Shown here in pieces: positions 40,173-49,233 of a DNA stretch of 64,000 bases. Position 1 is the first letter of the stretch, and each line of letters opens with the position of its first letter. Location: contig JALSOQ010000005.1 of the NCBI GenBank assembly GCA_026986375.1, positions 62,001 to 126,000 of the forward strand, written 5' to 3'. The notes beneath the pieces were generated by a model. That model was given only the letters and a program-made list of their open reading frames with translations, was not told where the DNA came from and did no database searches. A program made the translations under genes and the position numbers. The stretch comes from Archaeoglobaceae archaeon. GTDB taxonomy: Archaea; Halobacteriota; Archaeoglobi; Archaeoglobales; Archaeoglobaceae.

Positions 40173-40203
40173 AATTCAATAAACCTCCTATAGACTGCCC
40201 GTC

Positions 40204-41463
40204 ATGAAGGTTACTCCTTGGGAAGTCGAGGGGGTCGTGGATTACGATCGACTTATGAAGGAGTTCGGAATTCAACCATTTTCCGATATAATCGACAGGG
40301 TTCCCAATCCCAACAAGCTGATGAGGAGGGGTGTGATATTCGGGCACAGGGATTACGATAGAATAGTGGATGCGATGATTGAAAAAAAACCTTGGGCAGT
40401 GATGTCCGGTTTCATGCCCTCAGGAATGCCCCACTTCGGGCACAAGATGACGATGGACGAGATAATATGGCATCAGAAGATGGGGGGAAAGGCATTCGTC
40501 GCTATAGCGGACATGGAGGCTCATGCGGTTAGAGGGTTGAGTTGGGGAAAGACCAAGGAGATAGGAACGTTATATCTTAAGAGCATCGTTGCTTTGGGTT
40601 TAGAGCCGGAAAACGCGATCCTATACTTTCAGTCTTCCAACAGATACGTAAAGGATCTGGCGTTCGAGCTTTCGGCGGAAGTGAACTGGAGCGAGTTGAG
40701 GGCGATATACGGGTTCAATCCTGAGACCACTCTGGCGAGGATGTTCGTTACGTCAATTCAGGCTTCAGACATTCTTCACCCTCAGCTTAAGGAGTTCGGC
40801 GGGCCTAAGCCAGTAGTAGTTCCAGTTGGAGCGGATCAGGATCCTCACATAAGGCTAACGAGGGACTTAGCTTCGAGGGTGAGCGTATTCTCCTTCGAGA
40901 GAATAGATGGTGGAGTTAGGGTTAGGAGCAGGAAGGGGAGGGAGTATTTGGAGAAGATCAAGGGTCTTTTCGAATGCAAGGTTTACGAGGAGCACATCGA
41001 CTTTTTCGGAGATCCGGAGGAAATAGAAAAAGCGATAAGAGAGATTGAAGTGGAGTTGGGCGGATTCGGATTTGTTCCGCCTTCCTCTACATACCACAGG
41101 TTCATAACCGGCCTTACTGGTGGTAAGATGAGTTCGAGCAAGCCGGAGAGCTACATTTCCCTATTCGACGAGCCTGAGGTAGGGGCTAAAAAGGTCATGA
41201 GAGCTTTGACTGGCGGAAGAGTCAGCGCGGAGGAGCAGAGGAGGTTTGGAGGCAATCCCGAGAAGTGCACCGTCTTCGAACTGTTCACATATCACCTAAT
41301 AGAAGACGACAGAGAGCTCGAGGAGATTAGAATGGAATGTAAAGAGGGTAAACTCCTATGCGGGCAGTGTAAGAGGAGAGCGAGCGAACTCGTTAAGGAA
41401 TTTTTGAGAGAGTTCCAGAAAAGAGTTGAGGAAGTCGATCTGAAAGAATACACGATCATTTAA
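40204..41463 (+). CDS. trpS: tryptophanyl-tRNA synthetase
   Basis: A 419-residue class I synthetase. The HIGH-like motif is PSGMPHFGHKMT near residue 77. The KMSKS motif is GKMSSSKPESYIS near residue 309. ANIMADMEAH-type residues appear as AIADMEAHAVRG. VPVGADQDPHIRLTRDLA is typical of archaeal TrpRS. It is the first host gene right of the element. Its promoter region was probably rewired by integration, since only 31 bases separate it from attR. Confidence 0.95.
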   Translation: MKVTPWEVEGVVDYDRLMKEFGIQPFSDIIDRVPNPNKLMRRGVIFGHRDYDRIVDAMIEKKPWAVMSGFMPSGMPHFGHKMTMDEIIWHQKMGGKAFVAIADMEAHAVRGLSWGKTKEIGTLYLKSIVALGLEPENAILYFQSSNRYVKDLAFELSAEVNWSELRAIYGFNPETTLARMFVTSIQASDILHPQLKEFGGPKPVVVPVGADQDPHIRLTRDLASRVSVFSFERIDGGVRVRSRKGREYLEKIKGLFECKVYEEHIDFFGDPEEIEKAIREIEVELGGFGFVPPSSTYHRFITGLTGGKMSSSKPESYISLFDEPEVGAKKVMRALTGGRVSAEEQRRFGGNPEKCTVFELFTYHLIEDDRELEEIRMECKEGKLLCGQCKRRASELVKEFLREFQKRVEEVDLKEYTII

Positions 41464-42200
41464 AGCAATCCGTGCTCCCTGCATAGCTCCTCGAATATTT
41501 CGAGACCCCTTCTTTCCTTTGGCCCCATTTTGTATACGAGAGTTCTGAAATACTCTTCCAGAAACACTCTGGGCATCTTGAACGTTCTCTCGGCATTGGT
41601 TACTACTTCTTCAAAATGCTCGAATCCCCAATCCACAGACTTATTTATCAGTTCGTCGCATTCTCTCGCGTTCACCTCTTTTAGGGATGCTGATATTCCG
41701 AATACCATCGGATATCCGGTCAGGTCGAACCATTCTTCACCCAAGTCCATAACTACGTTGTAAACCATTCTCGCCTTTATAGCCTCATCTCCTATTACCA
41801 AAGCGCATCCGCATAGCCTTAAAAGGGACGTAGCTCTTCTCTCGTTCGTTGGAATTACTTTGCAGTTCAGCCCCTTCTCTTCAATAATTATTCTCAGGAG
41901 GTTTACGGACGTCATACTTTCGCTCGTTACCGCTATCTTGTTATCGAGAGATCTCCCGTTAGAAACGACCAAAACGCTCAAAACCCTGCCTTTCGAAGCT
42001 ATGCAGAAATCGTAGCTCCTTAGTCTTTCCTTGTTCTTTAAGAGGTAGAATGAGGGAACCGGGGCGTAATCTATTTTCCCACTTTCTATGTGCTTGGCCA
42101 AATTTTTTGGAGAATCTTCTACCACTTCGGCCTTACCGAACTTTTCTATCCAGTAGTAGGGTAGGTAATTGTTCAAAAAGCCGAACTTTCCTATCTTCAT
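41460..42200 (-). CDS. mqnA: chorismate dehydratase of the futalosine menaquinone pathway
   Basis: A 246-residue periplasmic-binding-fold enzyme. The KFGFLNNYLPYYW start, SGKIDYAPVPSFYLL, VTSESMTSVNLLRII, LVIGDEAIKA and DLGEEWFDLTGYPMVFG are MqnA hallmarks. It turns chorismate into 3-enolpyruvoylbenzoate at the start of the pathway. It fits an archaeon with menaquinone. It is convergent with trpS, overlapping by four bases. Confidence 0.88.
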   Translation of the reverse strand: MKIGKFGFLNNYLPYYWIEKFGKAEVVEDSPKNLAKHIESGKIDYAPVPSFYLLKNKERLRSYDFCIASKGRVLSVLVVSNGRSLDNKIAVTSESMTSVNLLRIIIEEKGLNCKVIPTNERRATSLLRLCGCALVIGDEAIKARMVYNVVMDLGEEWFDLTGYPMVFGISASLKEVNARECDELINKSVDWGFEHFEEVVTNAERTFKMPRVFLEEYFRTLVYKMGPKERRGLEIFEELCREHGLL

Positions 42201-42230
42201 GTTGGAGGGTTGGGTGGGAGGTATCTAAGG

Positions 42231-42563
42231 TTAACGGACGTAACTCTCCACGACTGCGAAGTGGACGATCGTCACGAAGTCGCTGTCCTTTATTTCCCCG
42301 TATATCCGTTTCAAAGCCTGAATTAGCTCTTCTTTGCTGTTGAATCCGTCCCTTTTCGCATCTTCGTCCGTCAGTTCGCTCACCCTCTTCACGACTACCT
42401 TCTCTACTCTCGCCCTCGCGAAGGGGGTGTAATTTACAGTTAAATCGACTATCTTTCCTACCGGATAGCTCTTTATTCCCTTCCTTATCGTAGTGACCTT
42501 TTCTCCCCTAATTATCGGCCTGACGTATTCCGCGTCGAAGTTTATCCTTTCCATAGCCCCCAT
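42231..42563 (-). CDS. ASCH-domain protein
   Basis: A 110-residue protein. The MERINFDAEYVRPIIRGEKVTTIRKGIKSY start and the GKIVDLTVNYTPFARARVEKV strands are the ASCH fold, a PUA-like RNA-binding module. An RNA-linked or translation role is inferred from the fold. It is divergent from hisS. Confidence 0.8.
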   Translation of the reverse strand: MGAMERINFDAEYVRPIIRGEKVTTIRKGIKSYPVGKIVDLTVNYTPFARARVEKVVVKRVSELTDEDAKRDGFNSKEELIQALKRIYGEIKDSDFVTIVHFAVVESYVR

Positions 42564-42625
42564 GTCTATCGACTACTTTTATCCCTTTCCATAAGTTTTT
42601 AAACAGATGGCGAGAAGCTCTTGCC

Positions 42626-43855
42626 GTGAAAATCGAAAGGCCGAGAGGAACGAGGGATTTTCTGCCGGAGGAAATGGAAAAGAGGAGAGCGATCGAGGCC
42701 GTTATGAGGAGGGTGGCGGAAAGCTACGGTTACAGGGAAGTTCTGACTCCCACATTCGAGCACCTCGAACTGTTCACGATGAAGTCGGGCGAGGGAATAG
42801 TTGAGGAAATATACGCCTTCAAGGATAAAGGGGGAAGGGATTTGGCTCTTAGACCGGAATTGACCGCTCCGGTTATGAGGATGTTCGTGAACGAGTGCGT
42901 GGGAATGCCGAAGCCTCTGAGGTTCTACTACTTCGCCAACTGCTTCCGCTACGAAAGACCGCAGAAGGGGAGGTATAGGGAGTTCTGGCAGTTCGGAGTC
43001 GAGCTGATAGGTTCTGCCTCTCCCTTAGCAGACGCTGAAGTGATATCTCTTGCATACGATATAATGAAGGAACTGAAAGTTAAGTTCGACCTCCACGTTG
43101 GACACGTAGGACTGCTGAGGCATCTTTTGAGGGATTTGGAGGAGGAGGTGGCGTCCAAGATAATGAGGTTGATAGACAAGAAGGACGTCGAAGCTCTCGA
43201 AAGCTATTTGGAGGAGGTAGGAGTGAACAGAGATCTAAGGGACTCGATATTTTCGATGATAGATCTCGTCGGAGGTAGGGAGGTTATAGATTCGGCCAGA
43301 GAGATCATTCCGGACTTCGATTTCGGACATGTAGAGAGGGTATGCGAGATTTTGGACGCTTTAGACGTGAAATACAGGCTGGACTTCGGAATAGCGAGGG
43401 GTTTAGATTATTACACCGGAATAGTCTTCGAAGCTTACGCTAAAGAGGGGTTGGGAGCTCAGAATCAGATATGCGGCGGTGGAAGCTATCGCTTGGCTCA
43501 TCTGTTCGGAGGAGAAGACACACCGGCAACGGGATTCGCATTGGGATTCGACAGGATTGCGGAGATATGCGAGGTTAGAGTTGAGGAGAAGAGGAAGGTC
43601 GTGGTCGTCGGATTCAGAGGGCTCGAAAAGGAGGCTTTCAGAATAGCGAACATGCTCAGGAAGAAGGCGGTGGTCGTTACGGATGTCATGGGGAGGAACG
43701 TCAAGAAACAGCTGAGCTACGCGAACGACATAAGGGCGGATTTTGCCGTGATAGTGGGAGAGAGGGAGCTCAGGGAGGGTAAGGTTGCGGTCAAGGATTT
43801 GAGGAGCGGAGAGCAGATAGTCGTCGGGCTGGAAGAACTTTTGAACGTCATTTGA
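42626..43855 (+). CDS. hisS: histidyl-tRNA synthetase
   Basis: A 409-residue class II synthetase. Motif 1 is RGTRDFLPEEMEKRR and onward, motif 2 is NCFRYERPQKGRYREFWQFGVE, motif 3 is ATGFALGFDRI. The histidine-specific GLDYYTGIVFEAY lies near residue 262. The anticodon-binding domain is C-terminal. The start is GTG. It overlaps the convergent DUF2250-like gene by eight bases. Confidence 0.96.
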   Translation: MKIERPRGTRDFLPEEMEKRRAIEAVMRRVAESYGYREVLTPTFEHLELFTMKSGEGIVEEIYAFKDKGGRDLALRPELTAPVMRMFVNECVGMPKPLRFYYFANCFRYERPQKGRYREFWQFGVELIGSASPLADAEVISLAYDIMKELKVKFDLHVGHVGLLRHLLRDLEEEVASKIMRLIDKKDVEALESYLEEVGVNRDLRDSIFSMIDLVGGREVIDSAREIIPDFDFGHVERVCEILDALDVKYRLDFGIARGLDYYTGIVFEAYAKEGLGAQNQICGGGSYRLAHLFGGEDTPATGFALGFDRIAEICEVRVEEKRKVVVVGFRGLEKEAFRIANMLRKKAVVVTDVMGRNVKKQLSYANDIRADFAVIVGERELREGKVAVKDLRSGEQIVVGLEELLNVI

Positions 43856-44306
43856 ACGAGAGTATCAGTTTCAGAAGTTTGGTCTTCTTTCCGCTCGGTC
43901 GGATTAGACCGTGACTTAGAAACCTTTCGAAGAGTTCGTCGTTTCTACTGACATGATTCGAGTTCATGATTTTCTCGAAAGCTCCTTTCCCCACCGTTTT
44001 GTCGAAGAATTCTTTAAGCCAGTCGTCGTCTATCCTTCTAACGAACCTCTCCCCCTCCTTGGTGAGCCTGTAGTATGTGTGGTGCTTTCTAACCTCGAAG
44101 GCCTTCTTAAACTTGGCTTTGCTCCTCTTTATGGCCGAGCCGGAATCCCTCTCAACCAACCCGAGTTCTATCAGATCCCTTATGCACGAGTTTATTTTCT
44201 CCAAATCGACTCCAGTCATCTTCGCCATCATCTTCGCGTAATCGACCTTCGCCCTCTTCAGGTGGAGGAGAACGTATATGTGTAGGGGAGTCAAATCATT
44301 AGGCAT
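43848..44306 (-). CDS. DUF2250-like winged-helix protein
   Basis: A 152-residue protein. A winged helix covers residues 1-80 (LTPLHIYVLLHLKRAKVDYAKMM, SCIRDLIELGLVERD, then YYRLTKEGERFVRR). The C-terminal 60 residues are helical. The arrangement fits the archaeal DUF2250 regulators. It is divergent from 44344 by 37 bases. Confidence 0.65.
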   Translation of the reverse strand: MPNDLTPLHIYVLLHLKRAKVDYAKMMAKMTGVDLEKINSCIRDLIELGLVERDSGSAIKRSKAKFKKAFEVRKHHTYYRLTKEGERFVRRIDDDWLKEFFDKTVGKGAFEKIMNSNHVSRNDELFERFLSHGLIRPSGKKTKLLKLILSFK

Positions 44307-44343
44307 ATTAAATCGTAAATGGATTTAATTTAAGGTGTTGACG

Positions 44344-44610
44344 ATGCTCGAATGGGATGTCGAGAAGTTCAGGAGGATGTTTCCGAACCTCTATTACGAA
44401 CTTCAGGGGACTAAAGTTCCCACGGTGCTCGATCACTTGGAGATATGCAGGAACGAGGAGGAAGCTCTCGAAGTCATAGACTTCTTCGAGCGTAAGGGGG
44501 AGATAACGAAGGAATACGCCAACTTCCTCAGGAAGAACATAAAACAGCTGAGCTACCTGTTCGGGACGAGGAAAAGAGGGGACTACGCGAGGAGGGGTTT
44601 GATTGATTGA
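44344..44610 (+). CDS. DUF2095-like conserved archaeal protein
   Basis: Eighty-eight residues, helical and acidic (WDVEKFRRMFPNLYYEL, then EEALEVIDFFERKGEITKEYANFL). It fits the DUF2095 pattern of Archaeoglobi. It overlaps the GTPase gene by eight bases, hinting at a ribosome-linked role. Confidence 0.6.
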   Translation: MLEWDVEKFRRMFPNLYYELQGTKVPTVLDHLEICRNEEEALEVIDFFERKGEITKEYANFLRKNIKQLSYLFGTRKRGDYARRGLID

Positions 44611-45772
44611 GATAGGATTGGCCGGAAAGCCGAACGCCGGAAAATCGACATTCTTCAAAGCCGCGACGCTCGTGGATGTTGCGATAGCGAACTATCCCTT
44701 CACTACGATCGAGCCGAACGTCGGAGTCGCTCACGTTAGAGTTAGGTGTGTCTGCAGGGAGTTGGGAGTCAAATGTGGAAAGTGCGTGGACGGATGGAGG
44801 TTCATTCCTATAAAGCTGATAGACGTCGCGGGATTGGTGCCGGATGCCCATAAGGGGAGGGGTTTGGGAAACGAGTTCCTCGACAACCTCAGACAGGCCG
44901 AAGCAATAATCCACGTCGTCGATGCATCGGGCTCGACTGATGAGGAGGGAAACGAGGTCGGAATAGGAGAGCACGATCCTGTTGAGGACGTGGAATTCCT
45001 TAAGAGGGAGTTGGACATGTGGCTCTTCGGAATCCTCAAGCGCAACTGGGACAGAATCGCGAGGAGGATACATCTGGAGAAGAGGGATCCGGCGAAGTTC
45101 ATAACCGAGCAGTTGGCCGGTTTGGGGTTTAAGGAGTGGCACGTTAAGGAAGCTTTGAGAGTAGTCGGAAAGAACGTTCACGAGTTCGATGAGGATGATC
45201 TCCTCAGATTCGCGGTTGAGCTCAGGAAGAGGAGGATGAAGATGGTGATAGCAGCAAACAAAGCCGATAAGGCTCCGGAGGAGTTGCTGAAGAGGCTGAT
45301 GGGTTTGGATGAAATAGTCATCCCCACATCCGCGATATTCGAATTGACGCTGAGGACGGCGGCTAAGAACGGATACATAAAGTATCTGCCCGGGGATGAG
45401 GATTTCGAAATACTAAAGCCACTGAACGAGAAGCAGAGGAGGGCTCTGGAGATGATAAGGGAGTTCATGAAGAGGTTCGGTGGAACGGGAGTTCAGAAGG
45501 CGATAAACACGATAGTATTCGACGTTCTGGAATACATCGTCGTCTATCCCGTCGAGGACGAGAACAAATTTACGGACACGAAGGGAAACGTCCTTCCGGA
45601 CGCTCTTCTCGTTAAGAAGGGAACAACCGCCAGAGAGCTCGCATACATGATCCACACGGAAATAGGGGAGAAGTTCATATACGCGGTGGATGCGAAGAGG
45701 AAGATGAGGGTCGGAGAGGATTACGTGCTCAAAAACAACGACGTTATCAAGATAGTTTCCGCGGCCAAATAG
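44603..45772 (+). CDS. Obg/YchF-family GTPase with TGS domain
   Basis: A 389-residue TRAFAC GTPase. G1 is GLAGKPNAGKST near residue 5, G3 is IDVAGLVPDAHKGRGLGN, and G4 is AANKADKA. The TGS domain is at the C-terminus (DALLVKKGTTARELAYMIHTEIGEKFIYA). CVCRELGVKCGKC adds a cysteine cluster in the insert. It is an archaeal ribosome-associated GTPase. TTG is the start, inside the previous stop. The stop is TAG. Confidence 0.88.
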   Translation: MIEIGLAGKPNAGKSTFFKAATLVDVAIANYPFTTIEPNVGVAHVRVRCVCRELGVKCGKCVDGWRFIPIKLIDVAGLVPDAHKGRGLGNEFLDNLRQAEAIIHVVDASGSTDEEGNEVGIGEHDPVEDVEFLKRELDMWLFGILKRNWDRIARRIHLEKRDPAKFITEQLAGLGFKEWHVKEALRVVGKNVHEFDEDDLLRFAVELRKRRMKMVIAANKADKAPEELLKRLMGLDEIVIPTSAIFELTLRTAAKNGYIKYLPGDEDFEILKPLNEKQRRALEMIREFMKRFGGTGVQKAINTIVFDVLEYIVVYPVEDENKFTDTKGNVLPDALLVKKGTTARELAYMIHTEIGEKFIYAVDAKRKMRVGEDYVLKNNDVIKIVSAAK

Positions 45773-45807
45773 AATCGCTTATATCCTTATCCGCAGAAAT
45801 CGAGTCC

Positions 45808-46641
45808 ATGAAGGTCGTGGCCGGCCCGTCTTCACCGATTTTGGCCAAGAGGATAGCGGAACGGCTTAACGTTCGGCTGGCGAACGCGACTTTCAAGAGG
45901 TTTCCGGACGGCGAGCTATACGTCAGGATAGAGGATGTCGGCGATGAGGCCGTAGTAGTTCAGAGCATAAACTCGAACGACGATCTCGTAGCTCTCATGC
46001 TAATCTTCGACGCTCTCGAAAACGCGGAAATAACCGCGGTGATTCCATACATGGGATACGCGAGGCAGGATAGGAAGTTCAAAGAAGGGGAGGCGATAAG
46101 CGTGAGGGCTGTGGCGAGGATGATAGAGGGTTACGCGGATAAAGTCGTTACCGTAAACATTCACAGCAGAGAGGCTGCGAGTTACTTCAGAAAGCTCGTT
46201 GAAGTGGACGCCATGCCGTTGATAGGTGAACACTACGCGGGAAGGGATGTAGTGATGCTCTCACCGGACTTGGGTTCATACGAGAGGGTCAGGGTTTGTG
46301 CGGAGAGGGCTGGATGCGAGTTCGATTATCTTGAAAAGAGGAGGATAGATGCAGAGACGGTCGAAATAAAGCCTAAGAGCTTGGATGTTGAAGGAAAAGA
46401 CGTCGTGATAGTCGACGACATAATATCGACGGGCGGAACGATGGTCGAAGCTACCAAGATTTTACTCAGAGAGGGGGCGAAGAGCGTTGAATGTGCGTGC
46501 GTTCACGCCGTTTTAGCAGGAAACGCTTTGAACAGACTTTACTCCGCAGGAGTGAAAAGGGTAATCGCCACTGACACTGTCGAGAGGGCAGTGAGCGTTA
46601 TAAGCGTAGCGGAAGAGATTGCAAGAGTTCTAAAAAAATGA
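45808..46641 (+). CDS. prs: ribose-phosphate pyrophosphokinase
   Basis: A 277-residue archaeal PRPP synthase. It starts with a GPSSPILAKRIAERL loop, has FPDGELYVRI and YMGYARQDRKFKEGE in the ATP site, and the PRPP loop VVIVDDIISTGGTM near residue 204. It is short relative to bacterial enzymes, as is usual in archaea. A TATA-like CTTATATCC lies 30 bases upstream. PRPP feeds PurF and the PRTase also in this window. Confidence 0.95.
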   Translation: MKVVAGPSSPILAKRIAERLNVRLANATFKRFPDGELYVRIEDVGDEAVVVQSINSNDDLVALMLIFDALENAEITAVIPYMGYARQDRKFKEGEAISVRAVARMIEGYADKVVTVNIHSREAASYFRKLVEVDAMPLIGEHYAGRDVVMLSPDLGSYERVRVCAERAGCEFDYLEKRRIDAETVEIKPKSLDVEGKDVVIVDDIISTGGTMVEATKILLREGAKSVECACVHAVLAGNALNRLYSAGVKRVIATDTVERAVSVISVAEEIARVLKK

Positions 46642-46646
46642 GATGG

Positions 46647-46877
46647 TTACTTTCTTCTCAGTTCCTCGATTCTTCTCCTTATCTCTCTAAGCTCTTCCTC
46701 CAAAGCTCTCTCCATCTCCTCGAGCATTCTGAGCTCTTCCTCTCTGCTGAGTTCGGGTTGAGCGAGCAACCACCAGCACCAGCCTCTTCCGAACTTCCAT
46801 CCGGGCCTTTCCCAAGGCGGAAGGTGACTCCAGGGCCCGAATCCCGGATACCTCTTCCATCTCCACCACATATTCAT
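46647..46877 (-). CDS. small Trp-rich DUF5320-like protein
   Basis: About 76 residues. The N-terminal half is rich in Trp, Gly and Pro (MWWRWKRYPGFGPWSHLPPW), and the C-terminal half is a charged coiled coil (SREEELRMLEEMERALEEELR). This is the layout of small DUF5320-like proteins found near Fe-S carrier genes. Its ATG overlaps the stop of the Fe-S protein (TGATG). Confidence 0.6.
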   Translation of the reverse strand: MNMWWRWKRYPGFGPWSHLPPWERPGWKFGRGWCWWLLAQPELSREEELRMLEEMERALEEELREIRRRIEELRRK

Positions 46878-47152
46878 CACCTCCCCAATATTCTCCTTAT
46901 CTGAGGCGCGACTCTCTTACCGACTATCTTACATGCATCTGGGGGAGCCTCACCTTCGACTATCGCCAAGGCACACTCGTAACAGCTTTCGTATCCGCAG
47001 GCTCCACAGTCCCTTTTCGGAAGGAGCTCGTATATCGCCTCGACCCTATCATCGCTCACTCTTCTGGGAAATATCTTCGGAAATGATATCGCTGGAATTT
47101 TTATGCGCCATCCTCTACCGCATCTCCTTCTTCTTCTCATCCTCCTGCACAT
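46877..47152 (-). CDS. [4Fe-4S] domain protein
   Basis: About 91 residues from ATG 47152. A basic Arg-rich start (MCRRMRRRRRCGRGWR) precedes LLPKRDCGACGYESCYECALAIVEG and DACKIVG. This is the 4Fe-4S CxxCxxxxC...C set of RnfB/CO-dehydrogenase-like linker domains. It is coupled to the Trp-rich protein downstream. TATATATT lies about 26-30 bases upstream of the start. The partner enzyme is unknown. Confidence 0.7.
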   Translation of the reverse strand: MCRRMRRRRRCGRGWRIKIPAISFPKIFPRRVSDDRVEAIYELLPKRDCGACGYESCYECALAIVEGEAPPDACKIVGKRVAPQIRRILGR

Positions 47153-47245
47153 TCCTCTGCCCCACACGATAGTGAATATATATTCAAAAATATTTGAACT
47201 TTTCGGTTGTCCTAAACCCATTCCTTATTAAACTCTTCGGATAAG

Positions 47246-48475
47246 ATGTGGGAAATGAAAATCGCGGTAGTGGGTGCCGGATTGACGGGTATGAGTTGTG
47301 CGAGAATGTTAAATGAACACGCAAAAGTCGTTTTGTTCGAAAAGGGGGACGTTGGGGGTCTGGCGTCATCGCACTGCACTGGAACATATTGCATAGAGAA
47401 GTTCTATCATCACTGTTTTAAGAGCGACGACGTGCTAATCGATTTGGTTAGAGATTTGGGGCTGAGAATCGTTTGGAGGGTCGTTAGAATAGGATACGCA
47501 TTTGACGGGAGAATATACCCACTCAACACGCCGGTAGAAATCCTCAGGTATCCCCAGCTGAGCTTCGTAGATAAATTAAAGCTCGCTCTTTTCACGTTAA
47601 AGAGCAGGAGGAGGAATTACTCAAAAGAGGACGATAGAAGTGTTGTGGACGGGATCAGGGAGGAGTTGGGCGAGAACATCCTTAGGAAGTTCTTCATGCC
47701 ACTCCTGAAAGCGAAGTTCGGAGAGGAATTTGAGAGGGTCAGTTACGCTTGGCTCCTCGCGAGGGTTGCCATAAGGAGTAACAGAAAGCTGAACGGGGAG
47801 GAGTTGGGATACGTAAGGCGCGGTTTCCACGAACTCGTGAAGATATTGGCGGATGGTTTGGAGATCAGGAGGGAGGAGGTGAGGAGAATAGAGAAGGTTG
47901 GCGGTAAATTCGACGTTAACGGGGAGAGGTTCGATGCGGTCGTTTATACCGCTCCTATTCCTACTCTCGACGATAGAATTAGGAGAGAAGCCGGAATTCC
48001 GGAGATAAAATACCAGAGTTCGGTGTGTGCCCTGATAGGGGCGGAGGAGACGATAACCGAAGACATTTACTGGACCAATGTAGCGGATTCGAAGATTTTC
48101 GGAGCGATAATAGAACACACTCATTTTATGCCGTTCGAAGACTACGGAGAGCACATCATATACCTCGCGAGCTATTCTAAATCTTTGTTCGAAAAAAGGA
48201 ATGATGAGTTAAAGAAACTCTACCTAAAGGAGGCTAAAAGATTTGGATTGGATGAGAGTAGCGTTAATTGGATCGAGATATTCAAAGCCAAATACAGCGG
48301 GCCTGTTTACGAAGTGGGATATCTGAAAAAGATTACGCCGTATAGGACGAAAATAAAGGGTTTTTATGTTGCGGGAATGACTTCCCCTCCGAACTATCCG
48401 GAAAGGAGTATGAACGGAAGTGTAAAAGCGGGATTCGAGGTTGCGGAAGCTGTAAAGAAGGATTTCGGACTTTAG
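47246..48475 (+). CDS. FAD-dependent oxidoreductase (protoporphyrinogen oxidase-like)
   Basis: A 409-residue amine-oxidase-type flavoprotein. KIAVVGAGLTGMSCARMLNEHAKVVLFEKGDVGGLASS is the FAD dinucleotide-binding start, given here as two halves. A C-terminal FYVAGMTSPPNYPERSMNGSVKAG closes the FAD site. It resembles HemY-like or UDP-galactopyranose mutase-like enzymes acting on polyisoprenoid or sugar substrates. The substrate is unknown. The stop is TAG. Confidence 0.75.
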   Translation: MWEMKIAVVGAGLTGMSCARMLNEHAKVVLFEKGDVGGLASSHCTGTYCIEKFYHHCFKSDDVLIDLVRDLGLRIVWRVVRIGYAFDGRIYPLNTPVEILRYPQLSFVDKLKLALFTLKSRRRNYSKEDDRSVVDGIREELGENILRKFFMPLLKAKFGEEFERVSYAWLLARVAIRSNRKLNGEELGYVRRGFHELVKILADGLEIRREEVRRIEKVGGKFDVNGERFDAVVYTAPIPTLDDRIRREAGIPEIKYQSSVCALIGAEETITEDIYWTNVADSKIFGAIIEHTHFMPFEDYGEHIIYLASYSKSLFEKRNDELKKLYLKEAKRFGLDESSVNWIEIFKAKYSGPVYEVGYLKKITPYRTKIKGFYVAGMTSPPNYPERSMNGSVKAGFEVAEAVKKDFGL

Positions 48476-49233
48476 CCCTTCACTGGAACTATGACTCTAT
48501 AACTGTCCACTTCCAGAACTCTAACCTCGACACCGTAAACGGCTCTGACGTTATCCGAGGTTACTACATTTTTTGGCGTTCCGATCGCGAAGATCTTTCC
48601 ATCTTTCATCATAACGATTCTGTCCGCGAACATCGAGGCCAAGTTTAGGTCGTGTATTGCAGTAATAACAGTTACACCTTTTCTCGTTAAACTTTTCAGA
48701 AGTTCCATGACTTCGAGCTGATGTTTCAGATCTAAATTTGCGGTGGGCTCGTCGAGTAGCAATATTTTGGCCTCCTGAGCCAAAGCCCTCGCTATCAAAA
48801 CTTTCTGCTGTTGTCCCCCGCTCAGCGTATCGAAATCCCTCATCGCAAATTCTTCCAATCCCAAAACCCTCAGAACTTCCGATACCTTTTCTAAATCTTT
48901 CCTGCTAAATTTCCATCCTATGTATGGCCTTCTGCCAGTCAAGACTACCTCGAAAACCTTCGCCGGAAATGTTCCGCTTACGTTTTGAGGGACGTAGCCG
49001 ATCCTTTTGGCGATCTCCATCTGGCTCAAATCGTTGATATCCCTACCATTCAGCATGACGACACCCCTCTTGGGCTTCAAAATCTTGCACATGCACTTCA
49101 GCAGAGTTGTCTTTCCGCTTCCGTTCGGGCCGACTATCGCCAAAAACTCCTCATTTATATCGATCGAAATTCCCTTTAAAGCCGGAATTCCGTCGTATTC
49201 GAACTCCAACTCCCTGATTCTAATCCTCACCAA
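48472..49233 (-). CDS. BtuD/FecE-type ABC transporter ATP-binding protein
   Basis: A 253-residue ABC ATPase. Walker A is IVGPNGSGKTTLLKC near residue 32, the signature is DTLSGGQQQKVLIARAL, and Walker B is ILLLDEPTANLD. The switch His is in TAIHDLN. It pairs with the permease and binding protein that follow upstream in the operon. The importer probably moves a corrinoid or chelated metal, given cobN next door. Confidence 0.92.
   Translation of the reverse strand: MVRIRIRELEFEYDGIPALKGISIDINEEFLAIVGPNGSGKTTLLKCMCKILKPKRGVVMLNGRDINDLSQMEIAKRIGYVPQNVSGTFPAKVFEVVLTGRRPYIGWKFSRKDLEKVSEVLRVLGLEEFAMRDFDTLSGGQQQKVLIARALAQEAKILLLDEPTANLDLKHQLEVMELLKSLTRKGVTVITAIHDLNLASMFADRIVMMKDGKIFAIGTPKNVVTSDNVRAVYGVEVRVLEVDSYRVIVPVKG

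Noticed and set aside
40173-40347. N-terminal extension of the integrase catalytic frame to 40347
   Set aside because: It covers trpS start codons and tRNA sequence; it is open only by chance after integration.
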